Origin: Rapana venosa
Lineage: Eukaryota; Mollusca; Gastropoda; Neogastropoda; Muricidae
Length of the DNA stretch: 64,000 bases
Reading direction: 5' to 3'
NCBI GenBank assembly: GCA_028751875.1
Contig: CM054140.1
Span: 45,409,510-45,473,509 of the forward strand
In this document: positions 54,593 to 64,000 of the stretch, piece by piece
Position numbering within the stretch: position 1 is the stretch's first letter
Layout: each line of letters opens with the position of its first letter
The notes under the pieces: model-generated
Database searches by the model: none
Seen by the model: the letters and a program-made list of their open reading frames with translations, nothing else
What the model was told of the DNA's origin: nothing
Program-made: the position numbers and the translations under genes

Positions 54593-54719
54593 CTTTGCTT
54601 GGAAAAAAATAAAGCAATAAACAAACAAAAAAAGAACAGAACCAAAATACAAGGACTCTCAACAGCACAAAAAACGTTCAGGAGAATGCCCTGAAAATTC
54701 AACGAGGCAAGAAATTGCA

Positions 54720-54724
54720 GAGAG

Positions 54725-54823
<99 letters not shown>

Positions 54824-54956
54824 GAGAGAGAGAGAGAGAAAAGCAGAATCGAACACCATGATGTATGGCGGGAGAGAAGCCAGACTCTGTAAGCATAAAA
54901 CGTATCATTGCTTCACGGACCTGTGTGATTTGCCAGTAAGAGGAAGATGTATAGTC

Positions 54957-55031
<75 letters not shown>

Positions 55032-55241
55032 GAGAGAGAGGCTTTAACGCTTTAACAGTTTATTGTCATTGCCCAACTAGGCCAAGAGAGAGAGAGAGAG
55101 ACAGAGAGACAGACAGACAGAGAGAGAGAGAGGAACACCATGATGTATGGCGGGAGAGAAGCCAAACTCTGTCAGCATAAAACGTATCATTGCTTCACGG
55201 ACCTGTGTGATTTGTCAGTAAGAGAAAGATGTATAGTCTTT

Positions 55242-55326
<85 letters not shown>

Positions 55327-55448
55327 CAGAATCGAACACCATGATGTATGGCTGGGGAGAAGCCAGACTCTGTCAGCATAAAACGTATCATTGCTTCACG
55401 GACCTGTGTGATTTGTCAGTAAGAGGAAGATGTATAGTCTTTAAGAGG

Positions 55449-55521
<73 letters not shown>

Positions 55522-55622
55522 GCTTTAACGTTTAACAGTTTATTGTCATTGCCCAACTAGGCAAGAGAGAGACAGAGACAGAGACACACACACAGAGAGA
55601 GAGAGAGAGAAGAGAGAGGAGA
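54720..55622. repeat. Higher-order array: about 107 bp unit alternating with (GA)n
   Basis: The unit starting ACCATGATGTATGGCGG and ending GATGTATAGTCTTTAAG occurs at about 54856, 55137 and 55339, each followed by 60-80 bp GA. GGCTTTAACG...CCCAACTAGGC occurs at 55040 and 55521, between GA blocks. So a composite of unit, GA and TTTATTGTCATTGCCC segment was duplicated. Confidence 0.9.
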
Positions 55623-55630
55623 GAGAGAGA

Positions 55631-55735
55631 GCATTAGTGGAAATGTACGATGTAGATCAGAGGGGGTTGTCTGATACCAACGAAGAGACTTGGAAGAAGT
55701 TGACAGTGAAGTATGGCCAGTACCCAGACAGCTGA
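55631..55735 (+). CDS. Possible short exon or coding remnant after (GA)n
   Basis: A 34-codon segment with ordinary composition (ALVEMYDVDQRGLSDTNEE, then TWKKLTVKYGQYPDS) ends in TGA. It lacks its own ATG near the start and has no domain. Weak evidence. Confidence 0.15.
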   Translation, partial: ALVEMYDVDQRGLSDTNEETWKKLTVKYGQYPDS

Positions 55736-55872
55736 CATGTGTTGTTAAAAGCTACGTTTGTCTAGCAGTGTCGTGGGGTAGGTGTGAAGATGCTAGCTCA
55801 GCGTTGACAGGCAGGTAATACGGGAGTCATGGTCAGTGTGTCGAAGATATTGATGCTGTGGGAACGACCATC

Positions 55873-56262
55873 GCTAGTTCATTCTTAGTATCGTTTTTTC
55901 CTAGGTTAAGGATGCAGTTCACTCTTTGTGTGCTGTTCATTCTTAGTATCGTTTCCCCTGGATAAAGGATGCAGTTCACTCTTAGTGTGCAGTTCATTCT
56001 AAGTATCGCTTCTCCTAGATAAAGGACGCAGTTCATTCTTAGTATCGTTTCTCCTGGGTAAAGGACGCAGTTCATTCTTAGTATCGTTTCTCCTAGGTAA
56101 AGGATGAAGTTCATTCTTAGTATCGTTTCTCCTAGGTAAAGGATGCAGTTCATTCTTAGTATCGTTTCTCCTAGGTAAAGGACGCAGTTCATTCTTAGTA
56201 TCGTTTCTCCTAGGTAAAGGATGCAGTTCATTCTTAGTATCACTTCTCTGGGTATTAGTTAT
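55873..56262. repeat. 39 bp minisatellite, about 10 units
   Basis: The unit is GCAGTTCATTCTTAGTATCG plus TTTCTCCTAGGTAAAGGAC. Early units are more variable (TTTTTTCC, CCCTGGATA) and later ones more uniform, suggesting recent expansion at the right end. The minus-strand ILRMNC frame is a by-product. Confidence 0.95.
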
Positions 56263-57828
56263 TCTGTCGAAAAGAATTCAGATATGACTTGTGGGCGTTC
56301 TCAGAGAGTTTCTATGCATGTTTTAAGGCCTGTGATTAGTTTTGCTAACTAGGATTTAATTTGTATTGAGAAAAATGTCACTGATACTGGCAGAAAAATG
56401 CTTGCTAGAAGAAAATCAGGCAGGAGGTGCCACGAACACTTTTGGTACACCGGTTGACATTTTGAATAAAGAGGTATATGCTCATAGAGGATTTACCTTT
56501 TTGGAAAGACGTTTGTGCACTCAAACAAATTTTCGTATGTTTACTGCTCCTACCGAAACCCTTGTTAAAAAAACTGGTTGTTTTATATGATACATCTTTC
56601 AACATATTTTTTACTGTCTACATTGACTTTTTGCTTGGCGATTTTTTGTGTTATTCTTTTAAAGTCAAAAAAGATTTTCAAGATGATCGTCTCCTAGTTT
56701 TCATTGAAAACACTGAAGTGTTCTTGATAATTATGTTAGAGAGGGTTTCCTGTTCTCTGTCACAGGATATTTTCATCAGTATTACCAGCCTTTTCTAAAT
56801 GCATTTCCTAGAGATTGGTATTGTGTCGATGCGTTCCTGTGGTTTGGATAATCGTTTGCAAATCCACTTAAACCGTGAGTCACCTTTTGCCAGGCACACT
56901 GCAAAAGTTGTGTAAATTGGGATTTCAGTACGTTTTGCTTGGCTGTAAGCGAAGGAGTAGATTTATCCTGTCATTTTGTGGAAAGCTGATAATTATCAGT
57001 TTCTTGAGCAAAGAAGTCGAGTCACGTTGTGCTGATTTTGGTCATATCTTTACAGAGTAATCTTATTTTGATGGCAGTGTAATCATATACACGGTTTTCA
57101 GGCTATTTAGTTAACAAAAATAGACCAGTGCTTTCATGTTTGTTTGAACAATATTGATCGTTGGAAATTCTGATTTTCTCCCTCGGGACTTAATTGTTAA
57201 GATTAGAGCAAAAACCTATGGCGAGTTAGTTGTCAGTTAGTAAACAGTGATGAAAATGATCCCACCTTCTGTTGCACAAACTTGCATACCCATGAACAAC
57301 TGGTGTCGTTCCACCCAAATGCACTGTCAATGGATCATTGTTTTGTGTACTTCTGTTTTCCTTTCAACGTTCTCTCACTCATGTGATATTAGACACCTTA
57401 AAAAAAAGAATACTTTTTAATTCACCTTGACAATGGTTTGTAAAAGTAACAACAAAACACTCACAAAAACTTAAGCAAAAAAAAATCCAACAACAACAAC
57501 AAACCTGAAACATATCAAAACAAGCCTAGACAAACAGGTCAAAATGGTTTGACGTAAAAGAGCAGGTAATGTTACCACACAGGAGCATTGATACCGTAGG
57601 TTATCAAACATTCATTTAGCAGTTGGGCTACTTTCAATTAACTAGCACTTTAGGTTTGGGTTCCCCCCAAAAAAACCCCACCATCTAACATTTTGGTTAG
57701 CATCAAATTTCAAGCAGCTTGGTTATGTATCAAACATTTAGCAATTTCGTTAGCATCAAATATCAACCAGTTTGTCGATAATCAAATATTTAGCAGTTCA
57801 TTTGTGATTACTTTCCTTCAACCAGGCC
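56263..57828. other. No gene supported
   Basis: AT-rich. Frames of 60-106 codons (56366-56798, 56875-57060) overlap without recognisable domains. AGCATCAAAT.TCAA.CAG phrases at 57700-57800 repeat about every 40 bp, an old tandem repeat. Motif H (CATGTGATATTAGACACC) is near 57380. Confidence 0.45.
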
Positions 57829-57829
57829 A

Positions 57830-57918
57830 CGCTCTCTCTGCCTCTGTCTCTCTGTCTCTGGCTGTCTCTCTCTATCTCTCTTGCTCTTTCTCTCTCCCTC
57901 CCTCCCCCCCCCCCCCCC

Positions 57919-57986
<68 letters not shown>

Positions 57987-58114
57987 TCATTAGTTGTGAT
58001 AAATAGCCGTAGTCTCTACTCAGGGCAAGGGCCGGATGAAAAAAAGTATGTCAATGCCTATCTGTAACCAATCTCTCTTCCCCCCCCCCCATCCTCCCTC
58101 CCCCTCTCTCTCTC

Positions 58115-58151
<37 letters not shown>

Positions 58152-58155
58152 CGTT
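57830..58155. repeat. (CT)n/(C)n microsatellites
   Basis: CT/CTGT, a C14-15 run, then about 65 bp CT to 57982. A second C10 and CT block lies at 58080-58150. Confidence 0.9.
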
Positions 58156-58825
58156 TTTGCTTTTTCTACACCAAAAGGATACGTTCTCACGCACTAAGAC
58201 TACATACTTTCCTTCCCCCCCCCCCCCCACTCGCTTGTTCTCTGCAAACGATTAGATGGAAAAACAAAACTGAAAACAACTCCCCCCCCACACACACACA
58301 CACAAAACCGTTAAAAAATGTGGAGTAAAAGTAGAACCATTTTGATGGTAGTAAAATGAATTTCTATTACGGTTTCGGATTTTCTTTTTCCCCCTTTTTT
58401 TTCTCGAAAACACAGAATTGACCTTTTCTTTGATCTATTTTTACCCTGCACCCTCTGTCCCCGCGAAAAACAACAACTTTTATTTTAAAAAATCGATTAC
58501 ACTCGGGAGCAGGACAAAAGGTGAGCACTAAAAATAGCTATATCCAGCAGTTTAAAAACGCCAGGGATGTTTTTTTGGGGGGTAAGAACCCTGAAGTCTC
58601 CAAAGGATTAAAGACAATGATACACGAATTATTGGTTCTTTCTGTCAATGGCTAGATTTCATGACACCAGCCCGACACACGACTTCCTTTCTGCTCTAGG
58701 AGGCAATTGTGATGGCGATTTTTGTCATAGTGTGTATAGATTGCTTTTTTGTTTTGAAGAAATGAGTCTATGCCCACGTAGATATTTTTGATAGACATAA
58801 ATACACTTTCCTTAAGAGGTTTTGT
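58156..58825. other. No gene seen
   Basis: AT-rich with several C or T homopolymers. No frame of interest. Confidence 0.5.
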
Positions 58826-58827
58826 CG

Positions 58828-58841
58828 GAGAGAGAGAGGAG

Positions 58842-58890
<49 letters not shown>

Positions 58891-59135
58891 ATGACAAATT
58901 CTTTTATTTCGACGATAATTAATAAGCACCCATGTGTTTTTTACATCCAGTCCCCGCCCTTAGGGATATATAAGAGAGAGAGTGTGTTGGGGTGGAATTG
59001 AACCTAAGACTTTTCGTGTTTTTTGTCTACCTGCTGGAGAGAGAGAGAGGGAGGGAGAGAGAGAGAGGGGGGGGGGAGGGGGAGGAGGGAGGGAGCGAGC
59101 GAGAGAGAGAGAGAGAGAGGGGGGGGGGGAGGGTG
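58828..59135. repeat. (GA)n tracts around a SINE A 3' scrap
   Basis: GA at 58828-58890 and 59036-59130 with two G runs. TATTTCGACGATAATTAAT and ACATCCAGTCCCCG (58905-58962) are the reversed SINE A end. Confidence 0.85.
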
Positions 59136-59230
59136 TACGGGAATGGGCAAGGTATAAAAACAAAAATCTATGTCCATTTAGATTTTTTTATTTGGTTGCT
59201 TTTTTCTGGTTTTATGCGAGATCGATCTAC

Positions 59231-59495
59231 ATCCAAGTCTTGTTCGAGAATGAACTGAATGTCAAAGTCCTTCGGATGAGACTATAAACCGAGGCCCCGT
59301 GTGCAAACGCATGCAGAACATCTTGCGCACACGTTAAATCGTGTTCCGCTTTTCGAAAGAGTAAGCCATTGTGTGCCGGTGGGAACAGATGACAATATTT
59401 ACAAAACCGCATACACACGTGGAATGGATGTAAAAAAGCACACGACTGCTTATTCCATTATCCTCGATATAAGATAATAAATAAATAAAATGCAC
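59231..59495 (+). mobile_element. SINE A, 5'-truncated, well preserved
   Basis: TCCTTCGGATGAGACTATAA, GTGCAAACGCATGCAGAAC, GTGTGCCGGTGGGAACAG, GGATGTAAAAAAGCACACG and TTATCCTCGATATAAG with an AAATAAAT end. Very close to the 42.0 kb copy. Confidence 0.88.
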
Positions 59496-59754
59496 AGTCT
59501 CACCAGTTGCTGTAGAGATGAGGGCATTTGATGGTAGGTTTTGTTTCCCACCCAGTCTTCTGAAGAATAACTGTATGGGTTGGTGAATGCTGATTGTAAT
59601 ATATACAGGATCTCTCAATTTAAAAAAACCTGAAACTTTTGACAGTTGCAACGTTGTAGATGCAGAGGCAATGTGTACCTACTTTAACAAAAGCAATGGC
59701 GTAGACTGTGGGCGATATTCCCTGCTTATATTAGAGCAGAAACACACACGCACG

Positions 59755-59770
59755 CACACACACACAGAGT

Positions 59771-59850
<80 letters not shown>
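59755..59850. repeat. (CA)n-(GA)n microsatellite
   Basis: A short CA, then about 75 bp GA. Confidence 0.95.
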
Positions 59851-59851
<1 letters not shown>

Positions 59852-60117
59852 AAAAGGAAACATAACTGGATGGAAACCAACACGGTACAGTGGTAATAGG
59901 TACCGTAAATATCACACAGAAACCACACGAGCTGCAGAACGTGTGGACCCATTAGTCAGATGAGTGAATCCGTATTTGGATGACGATCCGTTTAGACTAA
60001 TCACCAGAAAAAAAGTATTACAATCCTGGGTACTTTCGTGGTCTTTGGGCGATGTTGGTTGGGTTTAGTTTTTTACCCTCCTGTGGTTCTGACACCTGAA
60101 AAGTTCCTTTTAAAATG

Positions 60118-60200
60118 AAAATAATAAGAAGAAAAGAAATGGAATTTATATAGTGCTGTATCTTGCACAGACAAATCAAAGCGCAATTTCATAGTTGTGT
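60118..60200 (-). repeat. Retroelement 3' tail, minus strand
   Basis: AATAATAAGAAG, GGAATTTATATAGTGCTG and AATCAAAGCGC, reverse of the GCGCTATATAAATTCC tail. Confidence 0.6.
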
Positions 60201-62035
60201 TTGCATTGAAGAATAAACCTTGATGTCTGCAGTATGTTTGCAGTATTGTAAATTTTGTCATCCCTTAGAAAGAGAGAGAAAGATAGAGGGAAGGCATTTG
60301 GAGTAGGTAACCTTTTAAACAAATTGGTATAGGCTAGAGGGAAAATTCAGCTAAGGAAATCAGTAATATACAGATTAAACTCGTCGCTTTTCTCCGGAGT
60401 GCAGACCTGGATGCACATTTGCATACAGAATTTGTCTGTTGTCGCTTTTCGTATAATGATAAATCGTTTGAACATTTAGTCATCAACGAAGCTTTAACGC
60501 ATAGTTTACTTCACTCGGTCCGATAGATGGTGCCATAATTGTTTCGAGGCAGGTATTTAAATTAGCCGAGTTACCAGTGTTACTTTAAAGTGCATGATTA
60601 AAACACTCAGGCGGCAGGTGTTGTCATGCAGCCTCTTAACAACTTGCATAGGGCTGACATTCTGTTTGTTCCTTTATACCTGTTGCTGTGTGTCGTGCAG
60701 TTCAACAGGGATAACACAGAACATGCCCTCTGCTTCATTCCATTACGGCTTCATTCCATTACGGCGAAACCGTCAGTGCATTTAGATGAGAGTATTGCGT
60801 GCTGTGCATGCTTCAGGTGCATTGCCATGTAGGCAGCCATATGCCCGCTTCCAGACAACTTCCTCTCCTTATTGTCTGGGGAGATTTGCATTGCGTAGAG
60901 ACGTGCTCACCCTGCCATGGCCTCTGTGGTTGGTGGGGTTATATTCCTCGCCCAACGATCTCCACAAACACAGCGAGAAGATGAAACAGCATTTTGATGC
61001 AAATATCCTCCATTAGTTTGTTCGTGTCAGTAACTGACCACAAAACAAAGAAAGGAGCGGGCAAACCGTAAGATCACCTCATATTTAATAAACTACTAGT
61101 TCAAAAACTTCCAAAACATCATGTAAGCTATCGCTTTTACATCAACGCTAGGACGTGGTACTTAGTGGCAGACAACATTTGCGCTGCTGCGTGTCAACGT
61201 CGTTAAGTGACCACGAGTTTACCTGCGTTTATTTTAGGGGGGCATGTTGACGTTTTCTGTGCCAAGCAGGGGAGCTGTAACATTTCTTGGTCTGCTTTGC
61301 TGATCATTTTCCTGCTTTAATTAACCATTCATACCAATAGGCAACCACGTCTACTTAAAATGATTGAAAGAGAACGCGAAGCGGAAGATAACACCGTTTT
61401 AGCAGTAGCTAAATAAATCAGTTTCAAAGTGTGTAGCCAGTCTGAGGGTTAAGTTGGAAGATTGTACCATCACAACATAGTTTGGGGTATCAACAGATAC
61501 TTAGAGGGAGAAGAAAAGGAAGGAAAGGGGCGGGAAAGGGCTAAGAATAATAACACTTTCCCCCACCCAGATAATCAAAACAGTGATTGACATTGCATGG
61601 CACGACACCGTTAAAGCTGCTTCAGTTATAGTTCTTTGTTTGGAATGCGCAGAGATGTAGCTGCCACGTCCGATTGACTCTGCCAGCATGTATTGATTCT
61701 TCTCCTTTCTGGGTGTGTGTCCAGCTGAGAGCAAGGACAGGTTCAGTCCATTACACCCTGTATGTGGGTCTCCAGTATAGGAGGCCGAGTGCTTTCACCG
61801 GGAAGGCCCGGATATTGGCGGGGAGATTAATATCCTGCATTCCGGATTGTGACCCAGGTCAGGTTTGGCCGGTTTTGTCTGTCAACTAAGGAAACCATTG
61901 TCTTGGTCACAGGAAATCTTTTGTAGTGAGATTACTTTGTCTTTTTTGGGGTGGGGTGGGGTGGGGGGAGGGCTTGGACTGGTTTTTGTCCTTGTGTGAA
62001 TATGGCTGATTTCCATGAACAGGGTTATGCTTGTG
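60201..62035. other. No gene supported
   Basis: Largely unique sequence. CTTCATTCCATTACGG is tandemly duplicated at about 60732-60763, a weak repeat I match lies near 60905, and (GGGGT)n is at 61950-61970. Frames of 60-77 codons show no domain. Confidence 0.5.
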
Positions 62036-62039
62036 ACTG

Positions 62040-62064
62040 TGCATGCATGCATGCGTGTGTGTGC

Positions 62065-62095
<31 letters not shown>

Positions 62096-62100
62096 TGTTG
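62040..62100. repeat. (GC)n-(GT)n microsatellite
   Basis: A short CATG/CGTG start, GC, then GT. Confidence 0.9.
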
Positions 62101-63164
62101 GTCAGCAAGACAACATCGACAAAAACATGAATAAAAGCAGGCAGGTGTGTACCGAAATGAATATAGTCTGCTTAGGGAAAAGTCGGAAATTATTTTGTAT
62201 GAATGTATTAAACGAAAAAGAAAGTGATGCATTGATGATACTTTTTTCAGATTTTGAATGTGAGAAGTTTAGTTTTTGCTCGTTAAATGACTAAAGAATA
62301 GTAATGACGATGACGATACTGTTACCTCTGCTGCTGACACTGCCAATAGTGATGGTGATATGACAACAATATGCATGAAATAATGTCAAAAAGTATTACT
62401 AATCAAAAGATGGTTGGTAATTGATTATGCATTATTATCAAGTTCTTTGGAAATGACAGTTGTCTGTTGCAAGAATCTTATTCTAAAAGTGGTATTAAAT
62501 AACACCATCATTCCTATTAAAACATTAGCTGAAAATTGTGTGTGTTTGAATGGGTCCTGTTTTATTTATTGCATACGGTAATGTTTGTCCTATCTGTTTA
62601 GTATGACGCCAAGAAATATGAATAAAAAATTTACTCTAAAGAACAATCTTGATCCAAAATATATGAAGGATAATGACCCTGAAAAAATGATGATGATTGA
62701 CTGCTAATAGAAGTTATAGTCATCTGGCAACTGCTCAGTTAATCAATACTTTAATGTGTTAAAAATCATGCTCATATAAAAATTATCCAGTCATAATTAT
62801 CGATTTCACATTTGCAAAATTTACATCTTCCTGTATATCTTATCAAGCTGTCGTATTTGATGTGATTCGTCAACATCACATCTGAATTTTATGGGAGAGC
62901 AATGATAAGTCTGCTATTATTGTAGAGGGAATTAAGTAGCACTTATGTTGACGACTGTAATCAATGGAAACATAATCGCATTAGAAAATACCAACCAACT
63001 AATAATGCTGCACTCTGGATCTGCTCATGCAGCTATCAAAATACTGTATCTGTACTTTATGCTCTATTTCACTCCGTGCATTGTGAATATATGTATGTAT
63101 TGTATGCAGTGTCGAGCCTTGCTTCTTGCACTCATTTCATGTATTGGTTCTTTGCTGTCCTGAG
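62101..63164. other. AT-rich, repeat-poor, no gene seen
   Basis: The least repetitive kilobase of the window. I find no convincing exon, RNA gene or repeat. Confidence 0.5.
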
Positions 63165-63531
63165 TGAATGAGTTTTTATTTAAACCAAAGCCAGCTTACA
63201 ACAGAAAAGTCATACAACGTAGACAAAGATAAATACAGTTCTTTTCCAAAGTTAGACAACAATGTGGTTTGTTTTGACTTATTTCTTAAGTTGACAAATC
63301 AATGGCTGCCAAACTATGTCAAAAGAGATCCCACAATTGCTTAGGAAGTTGACCATTTGTGAGCATCAGCAACTCCTACTGTATTAGAAGAAAATATACA
63401 CCCGAATACAGAGTTATCATTCTAGCTATCAAGAAAAGAGATCCTTCAAGCTTGTGAAAATATACCATTTTAGAATGATATTGTTTCATTTAGTTGGGTA
63501 GACAATTTTGCTTTTTAAATATCTGCTTAAA
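63165..63531 (-). other. Possible 3' flank or UTR of the minus-strand frame
   Basis: It follows the stop of the minus-strand frame. GAGTTTTTATTTAAACC at 63169 reads, reversed, like a retroelement or transcript 3' end (GGTTTAAATAAAAACTC includes AATAAA). Confidence 0.3.
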
Positions 63532-63999
63532 TCACAAATCAGCTAGCATATTCAACTGGTTTTTATTTAATATATCAAAACATGTTGGAAATGAAAATGT
63601 TAGATTACATTTTTCAGGGTCAGGCAGTTTGTGATTGTAAAGTGATTCACATTTGAATATATAACTTATTGACATGTGGCTAGGCAAGATTTCATGATGC
63701 TTTGATTTATGGAAACGATTATATTGATTAAAGAAAATAGGGAGAATTGAAGTCGAGAAACAAGAGTCAGACTGATAGACTTTACCTAAAATGACCTTTG
63801 CTGGCCTTTGAGGTGAGCAACTGTAAATATGTAGCGCAAGTGTCTTGCTTGTGTCTACACTGAGGTAATGGTGTGGGAAATGATGCTGTGAGGAGGCTGA
63901 ACAAAGTTCTATGATGTGCTGGCTAATTAAGAAATATTGATCAATGAAGAAGAGGACGTGATAAGTGGCTGGACGAAGTTCTGTGATGTGTTGACTAAC
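63532..63999 (-). CDS. Partial open frame running off the right edge, unassigned
   Basis: On the minus strand a frame of 155 codons is open from the window edge to TGA at 63532-63534, with no ATG near its left end. Readable parts: TELRPATYHVLFFIDQYFLI, LSVDTSKTLALHIYSCSPQ, RPAKVILGKVYQSDSCFS, KCESLYNHKLPDPEKCNL. The other two minus frames carry stops. It holds an imperfect in-frame 72 bp duplication near its start (QHITEL / QHIIEL). No domain recognised. It could be the 3' exon of a gene, or a retroelement remnant. A chance open frame in AT-rich DNA is possible. Confidence 0.3.
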   Translation of the reverse strand, partial: VSQHITELRPATYHVLFFIDQYFLISQHIIELCSASSQHHFPHHYLSVDTSKTLALHIYSCSPQRPAKVILGKVYQSDSCFSTSILPIFFNQYNRFHKSKHHEILPSHMSISYIFKCESLYNHKLPDPEKCNLTFSFPTCFDILNKNQLNMLADL

Positions 64000-64000
64000 T

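Noticed and set aside
55833..56243. 136-codon minus frame with 13-residue repeats
   Set aside because: The 39 bp minisatellite gives a 13-codon periodic frame; no non-repeat coding sequence attached.

Overview
The window is eukaryotic, gene-poor and dominated by repeats. The evidence is very dense dinucleotide to pentanucleotide microsatellites, many dispersed tRNA-derived SINEs, decayed non-LTR retrotransposon fragments, diverged minisatellites and almost no sustained coding capacity. From memory, one repeat module (a 'CGGAATGCGGCTACC...GGTGAACCTCGGAG'-type SINE tail) resembles repeats common in caenogastropod snails. A gastropod mollusc is therefore my best guess, but nothing here fixes the species. 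Most long reading frames in the window are translations of (CA)n, (GA)n, (CT)n or minisatellite DNA and are not genes.

Layout. 0-5.1 kb: microsatellites, a 700 bp purine tract, an 800 bp pyrimidine tract and a 103 bp tandem repeat. 5.3-22 kb: an alternating, diverged array of two long dispersed repeats, called E and L here, bordered or split by microsatellites and carrying nested SINEs. Inside it sits the only convincing protein-coding gene, an intronless 282-codon ORF (14576-15424) with a polyA signal, lying between two (CT)n tracts. 22-30 kb: SINE and LINE remnants plus two giant pyrimidine/purine blocks. 30-39 kb: SINEs with readable target-site duplications, a SINE nested in a SINE, a 59 bp minisatellite derived from a dispersed repeat, and a 23 bp minisatellite. 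39-46 kb: a 5'-truncated L2/CR1-like LINE and a second LINE 3' fragment. 46-60 kb: scattered microsatellites, a higher-order GA/107 bp repeat and a 39 bp minisatellite. 60-64 kb: AT-rich and repeat-poor, ending in a minus-strand reading frame that runs off the window.

The SINEs are the most informative system. At least four types (A, B, C, J/K) share modules: A and B share a 5' end, A and C share a central domain, and A-long and J share a 3' domain. Type B is unusual because a tRNA-like A-box head is fused directly to a segment matching the internal promoter region of 5S rRNA. Three B copies have clear 11-14 bp target-site duplications, so the family was mobilised by target-primed reverse transcription. 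The LINE remnants are possible relatives of the enzyme source, but no copy in the window could supply it. Family names A, B, C, D, E, H, I, J, K, L and N are local labels.
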